Source: Actinomycetes bacterium
GTDB taxonomy: Bacteria; Actinomycetota; Actinomycetes; Actinomycetales; Dermabacteraceae
Assembly (NCBI GenBank): GCA_023389045.1
Contig: JAEWEZ010000085.1
Span: forward strand, 1-8,128
Length of the DNA stretch: 8,128 bases
Direction: 5' to 3'
Position 1 is the stretch's first letter, and each line of letters begins with the position of its first letter. A model generated the notes under the pieces. The model saw nothing but the letters and a program-made list of their open reading frames with translations, was not told the DNA's origin and did not search any database. Position numbers and translations under genes: made by a program. Of the stretch, positions 6,046-8,128 are shown piece by piece.

Positions 6046-7446
6046 ATGAGCACGACGAATAACGCGCCGCGCCCAGAGCCCCGCCCGTCGGTGCCGCCCG
6101 GCCCCGTTCTCGACCAACCCGTCGTTCCGCATCCTGCCGCTGCTCGCCCTGCCGGCCCCCCGGTTGCGAGGCCGCAGGATCCTGCGCTGTCTGGCCGTGA
6201 ATACCGCTACGACGTGGCCCGTCCCGTGACTGCGCGCCTACCCGAGCCATCACGGGCCGCCCGCCGCGGCCAAAGCTGGTTTTCATCCCCGTTGCTGCGC
6301 TGGGGCATGAATATCTTCGGCATCGTCCTCATCGTGATCGGCGTTGCCGTTCTGATCTGGACGGTTTTCCGCCCCATGGGCTTTGGCACCTCCCTCGTGG
6401 CTTTCACTGCCGCCCTGGTGCCGGTTGCGATCGTGCTTCTTGCCGTGTGGTGGATCGACCGCTACACACCGCAAACCAAAGGCTCGCTCATCTTCGCCTT
6501 CTCCTGGGGAGCAATCGCCTCGGTGGGCCTCACGCTTCTGTTCGCGGGCACGTTCATGCGCTGGGCACTGCCGGAAGGAAAACCCCACGTCCTCACCGTG
6601 GAGTTCATCGGCGCCGCCATCCAAGCGCCCGTCCTGGAGGAAGCCTTCAAATCGCTGGGCTTGCTGCTGCTGGTGCTGATGGGGCTTTTCCCCCGGATGC
6701 GGCGGATCAGCGGCCCGATCGACGGGGTTGTCTATGCCGCGCTGATCGCCGGCGGCTTCGCCTTTACCGAGAACATCCTGTACTTCGCGCGTTCCTTCCA
6801 TGAAGCGCAGGCCGCGGGTGACATCAAGGGATTCTGGACGACCTTCTTCCTTCGCGGCATCCTCTCGCCCTTCGCGCACGCCTCCTTCACCGGCCTTGCC
6901 GGCCTGGGGCTCGGGATCGCGGCCGAGCGGCGCTCCTTCATGCTGCACTGGGGGCTGGGCCTCTCCGGCCTCGCCGGTGGAATGGTTTTGCACGGGCTGT
7001 GGAATGGATCCACCTTCTTCCTCCCCGTCAACCCCGACGACCCGATGGAAAGCTTCGTGCGCTTCTATCTCACCGTGCAGGTGCCGATCTTCCTGATCCT
7101 CGCCGCAATCGTGATTTTCCTGCGGCTGAGAGAACGGCGCATTGTGCGTCGCCAACTCTCTGACTACGGCCGCGCCGGCTGGTTCTCCCCGGAGGAAGTG
7201 GAGATGCTGGTGCGGATGGGGCGTCGTCGTCGGGCCGAAAAATGGGCGGGCAAGCACGGTGCGCTCGCCCGGATGGCGATGCGGGACCTGATCACGAGCG
7301 CCGTTGAACTTGCGATGCAGCGGCACCGCGCCACCCATGCCCGCCGCACCGCACGCGATCGCCGTGCCGAGCGTGACCTTCTGGAGCGCATCACCGCGGA
7401 TCGTCGTCTGATCGGCGCGCTGACCGCCCCCGTCACCCGCGCCTAG
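6046..7446 (+). CDS. PrsW-family glutamic-type intramembrane protease
   Basis: This 466-residue polytopic membrane protein carries the PrsW/CPBP-like protease signature. The catalytic-type motif EEAFK has Glu198-Glu199 and Lys202. It is followed by DGVVYAALIAGGFAFTEN (226-243, Glu242-Asn243), HAS with His278, and LHGLWN with His316 and Asn320, each within a predicted helix. About eight hydrophobic helices lie between 86 and 360. The first roughly 80 residues are Pro/Ala/Arg-rich and probably cytoplasmic and disordered. The tail after 360 is a highly basic, Arg-rich segment of about 105 residues, longer than in B. subtilis PrsW (about 220 residues in total). In Bacillus, PrsW cleaves the anti-sigma factor RsiW; the substrate here is unknown and no anti-sigma gene is in the window. 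ATG 6046 is preceded by GGAGG with 10-nt spacing. The gene is probably transcribed on its own, between two gaps that each hold promoter- and hairpin-like sequence. Confidence 0.92.
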   Translation: MSTTNNAPRPEPRPSVPPGPVLDQPVVPHPAAARPAGPPVARPQDPALSGREYRYDVARPVTARLPEPSRAARRGQSWFSSPLLRWGMNIFGIVLIVIGVAVLIWTVFRPMGFGTSLVAFTAALVPVAIVLLAVWWIDRYTPQTKGSLIFAFSWGAIASVGLTLLFAGTFMRWALPEGKPHVLTVEFIGAAIQAPVLEEAFKSLGLLLLVLMGLFPRMRRISGPIDGVVYAALIAGGFAFTENILYFARSFHEAQAAGDIKGFWTTFFLRGILSPFAHASFTGLAGLGLGIAAERRSFMLHWGLGLSGLAGGMVLHGLWNGSTFFLPVNPDDPMESFVRFYLTVQVPIFLILAAIVIFLRLRERRIVRRQLSDYGRAGWFSPEEVEMLVRMGRRRRAEKWAGKHGALARMAMRDLITSAVELAMQRHRATHARRTARDRRAERDLLERITADRRLIGALTAPVTRA

Positions 7447-7461
7447 GCGCGAGCACCCTCA

Positions 7462-7485
7462 CCCGCTGCCTGTGCAGGCAGCGGG
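7462..7485 (+). terminator. Perfect hairpin between the PrsW-family gene and yebC
   Basis: CCCGCTGCCT (7462-7471) pairs perfectly with AGGCAGCGGG (7476-7485) over a GTGC loop, 16 bp after the protease-gene stop codon. No T-run follows (CAGGCAGGCC), so it is an I-shaped, tail-less terminator at best. A third AGGC-type copy (GGCAGGCAGG) trails the stem. Confidence 0.65.
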
Positions 7486-7496
7486 CAGGCAGGCCG

Positions 7497-7502
7497 TAGA
7501 AT
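7497..7502 (+). promoter_or_regulatory. yebC promoter -10 box
   Basis: TAGAAT matches the consensus TATAAT at 5 of 6 positions and would start transcription near 7509, giving a leader of about 32 nt before yebC. The -35 region (TGCAGG or GCAGGC) falls inside the right half of the terminator hairpin and is far from consensus. The spacing to the AAGGAG ribosome-binding site (7531-7536) is normal. Confidence 0.55.
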
Positions 7503-7540
7503 GATGCGGCTGCAAGCACGAAACAGATTCAAGGAGAACC

Positions 7541-8128
7541 ATGTCGGGGCATTCCAAGTGGGCAACCACCAAGCACAAGAAGGCCGCGATCGATGCGAAG
7601 CGAGGCAAGCTCTTTGCCAAGCTGATTAAGAACATCGAGGTCGCCGCGCGTACGGGCGGCCCTGACCCCGCCGGTAACCCCACCCTTTTCGACGCCATCC
7701 AGAAGGCGAAGAAGTCCTCCGTGCCGAACGACAACATCGACCGCGCCGTCAAGCGCGGCGGTGGCCTCGACGGCGGCGGCGTAAACTACGCAACCCTCAT
7801 GTACGAGGGCTACGCGCCCGGCGGTGTGGCCGTTCTCGTCGAATGCCTCACGGACAACAAGAACCGTGCGGTTTCCGAGGTGCGCCTCGCCTTCAACCGC
7901 AACGGCGGCAATATGGCCGATTCCGGTTCCGTCTCCTACATGTTCGAGCGCAAGGGTGTGGTGACCCTGCCCAAGGGTGAGCACACCGAGGATGAGCTGC
8001 TCGAAGTGGTGCTCGACGCCGGCGCCGAGGAGATCACCGACGAAGGCGAAACCTTCGAGATCCTCAGCGAAGCAACCGACGTGGTCGCCGTGCGCACCGC
8101 CCTGCAGGAAGCCGGGATCGATTACGAC
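7541..8128 (+). CDS. yebC: YebC/PmpR (TACO1) family protein, 3' end cut by window
   Basis: The first 196 residues of a protein family that is usually about 250 long are present, and the frame is open to the window edge. The N-terminal signature MSGHSKWATTKHKKAAIDAK and the segment IQKAKKSSVPNDNIDRAVKR (about 52-71) are diagnostic, as is MYEGYAPGGVAVLVECLTDN (about 87-106). Members were first described as DNA-binding regulators (PmpR in Pseudomonas); the mitochondrial relative TACO1 and more recent bacterial work point to a role in translation. Either way the protein is cytoplasmic. The start has AAGGAG with 4-nt spacing. In many Actinomycetota yebC is followed by ruvC-ruvA-ruvB, which would lie just beyond this window (expected, not seen). 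Confidence 0.97.
   Translation, partial: MSGHSKWATTKHKKAAIDAKRGKLFAKLIKNIEVAARTGGPDPAGNPTLFDAIQKAKKSSVPNDNIDRAVKRGGGLDGGGVNYATLMYEGYAPGGVAVLVECLTDNKNRAVSEVRLAFNRNGGNMADSGSVSYMFERKGVVTLPKGEHTEDELLEVVLDAGAEEITDEGETFEILSEATDVVAVRTALQEAGIDYD

Noticed and set aside
6283..7338. Minus-strand open frame of 351 codons opposite the PrsW-family gene
   Set aside because: Low-complexity Glu/Gly/His/Gln-rich translation with no domain, antisense to conserved protease motifs.

Overview
This window comes from a high-GC Gram-positive bacterium of the phylum Actinomycetota. The evidence is the strong G/C third-position bias, a ThrRS of 666 residues with a small acidic insertion before the DLCRGPH motif, the thrS–HIT gene pair known from mycobacteria and relatives, and YebC at the right edge. 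A member of the Micrococcales (Brachybacterium/Dermabacter-like) is my best guess, from the general look of the proteins. It is not proven.

Left part (1-1208). A strong hairpin at the extreme left edge runs straight into five head-to-tail copies of a 17-bp unit. Next, on the minus strand, is the remnant of a PQQ-type beta-propeller gene. Its reading frame continues on both sides of an in-frame TAG at 1059-1061, and it has no credible start because its upstream end runs into the divergent response-regulator gene. I call it a pseudogene.

Two-component system (1209-2911). An OmpR-type response regulator and a small membrane histidine kinase overlap by 4 bp on the plus strand. The kinase has two transmembrane helices, almost no extracytoplasmic loop and no HAMP domain, so it probably senses something in or at the membrane. 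Its C-terminal tail and the DNA just after it consist of imperfect tandem repeats. The 278 bp before thrS hold more short direct repeats and a candidate thrS promoter and leader, but no gene.

Translation-linked block (3190-5809). thrS (threonyl-tRNA synthetase) is followed after 1 nt by a HIT-family protein that matches the Ap4A phosphorylase type found downstream of thrS in Mycobacterium. The pairing makes sense because aminoacyl-tRNA synthetases generate Ap4A as a side product.

Right part (5810-8128). After a 236-bp gap with a candidate promoter and an inverted repeat over the predicted transcription start comes a PrsW-family glutamic-type intramembrane protease with a long Pro-rich N-terminus and an Arg-rich C-terminal tail. 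A perfect hairpin and a separate promoter lead to yebC, which is cut by the window end. In Mycobacterium the interval between the HIT gene and yebC holds pgsA1, an acyltransferase gene, pimA and pyridoxal-phosphate genes. Here only the protease gene is present.

Most of the window is ordinary chromosomal core. The points worth a second look are the decayed propeller gene next to a two-component system, the 17-bp array attached to a hairpin, the repeat-derived kinase tail, and the protease in the thrS–yebC interval.
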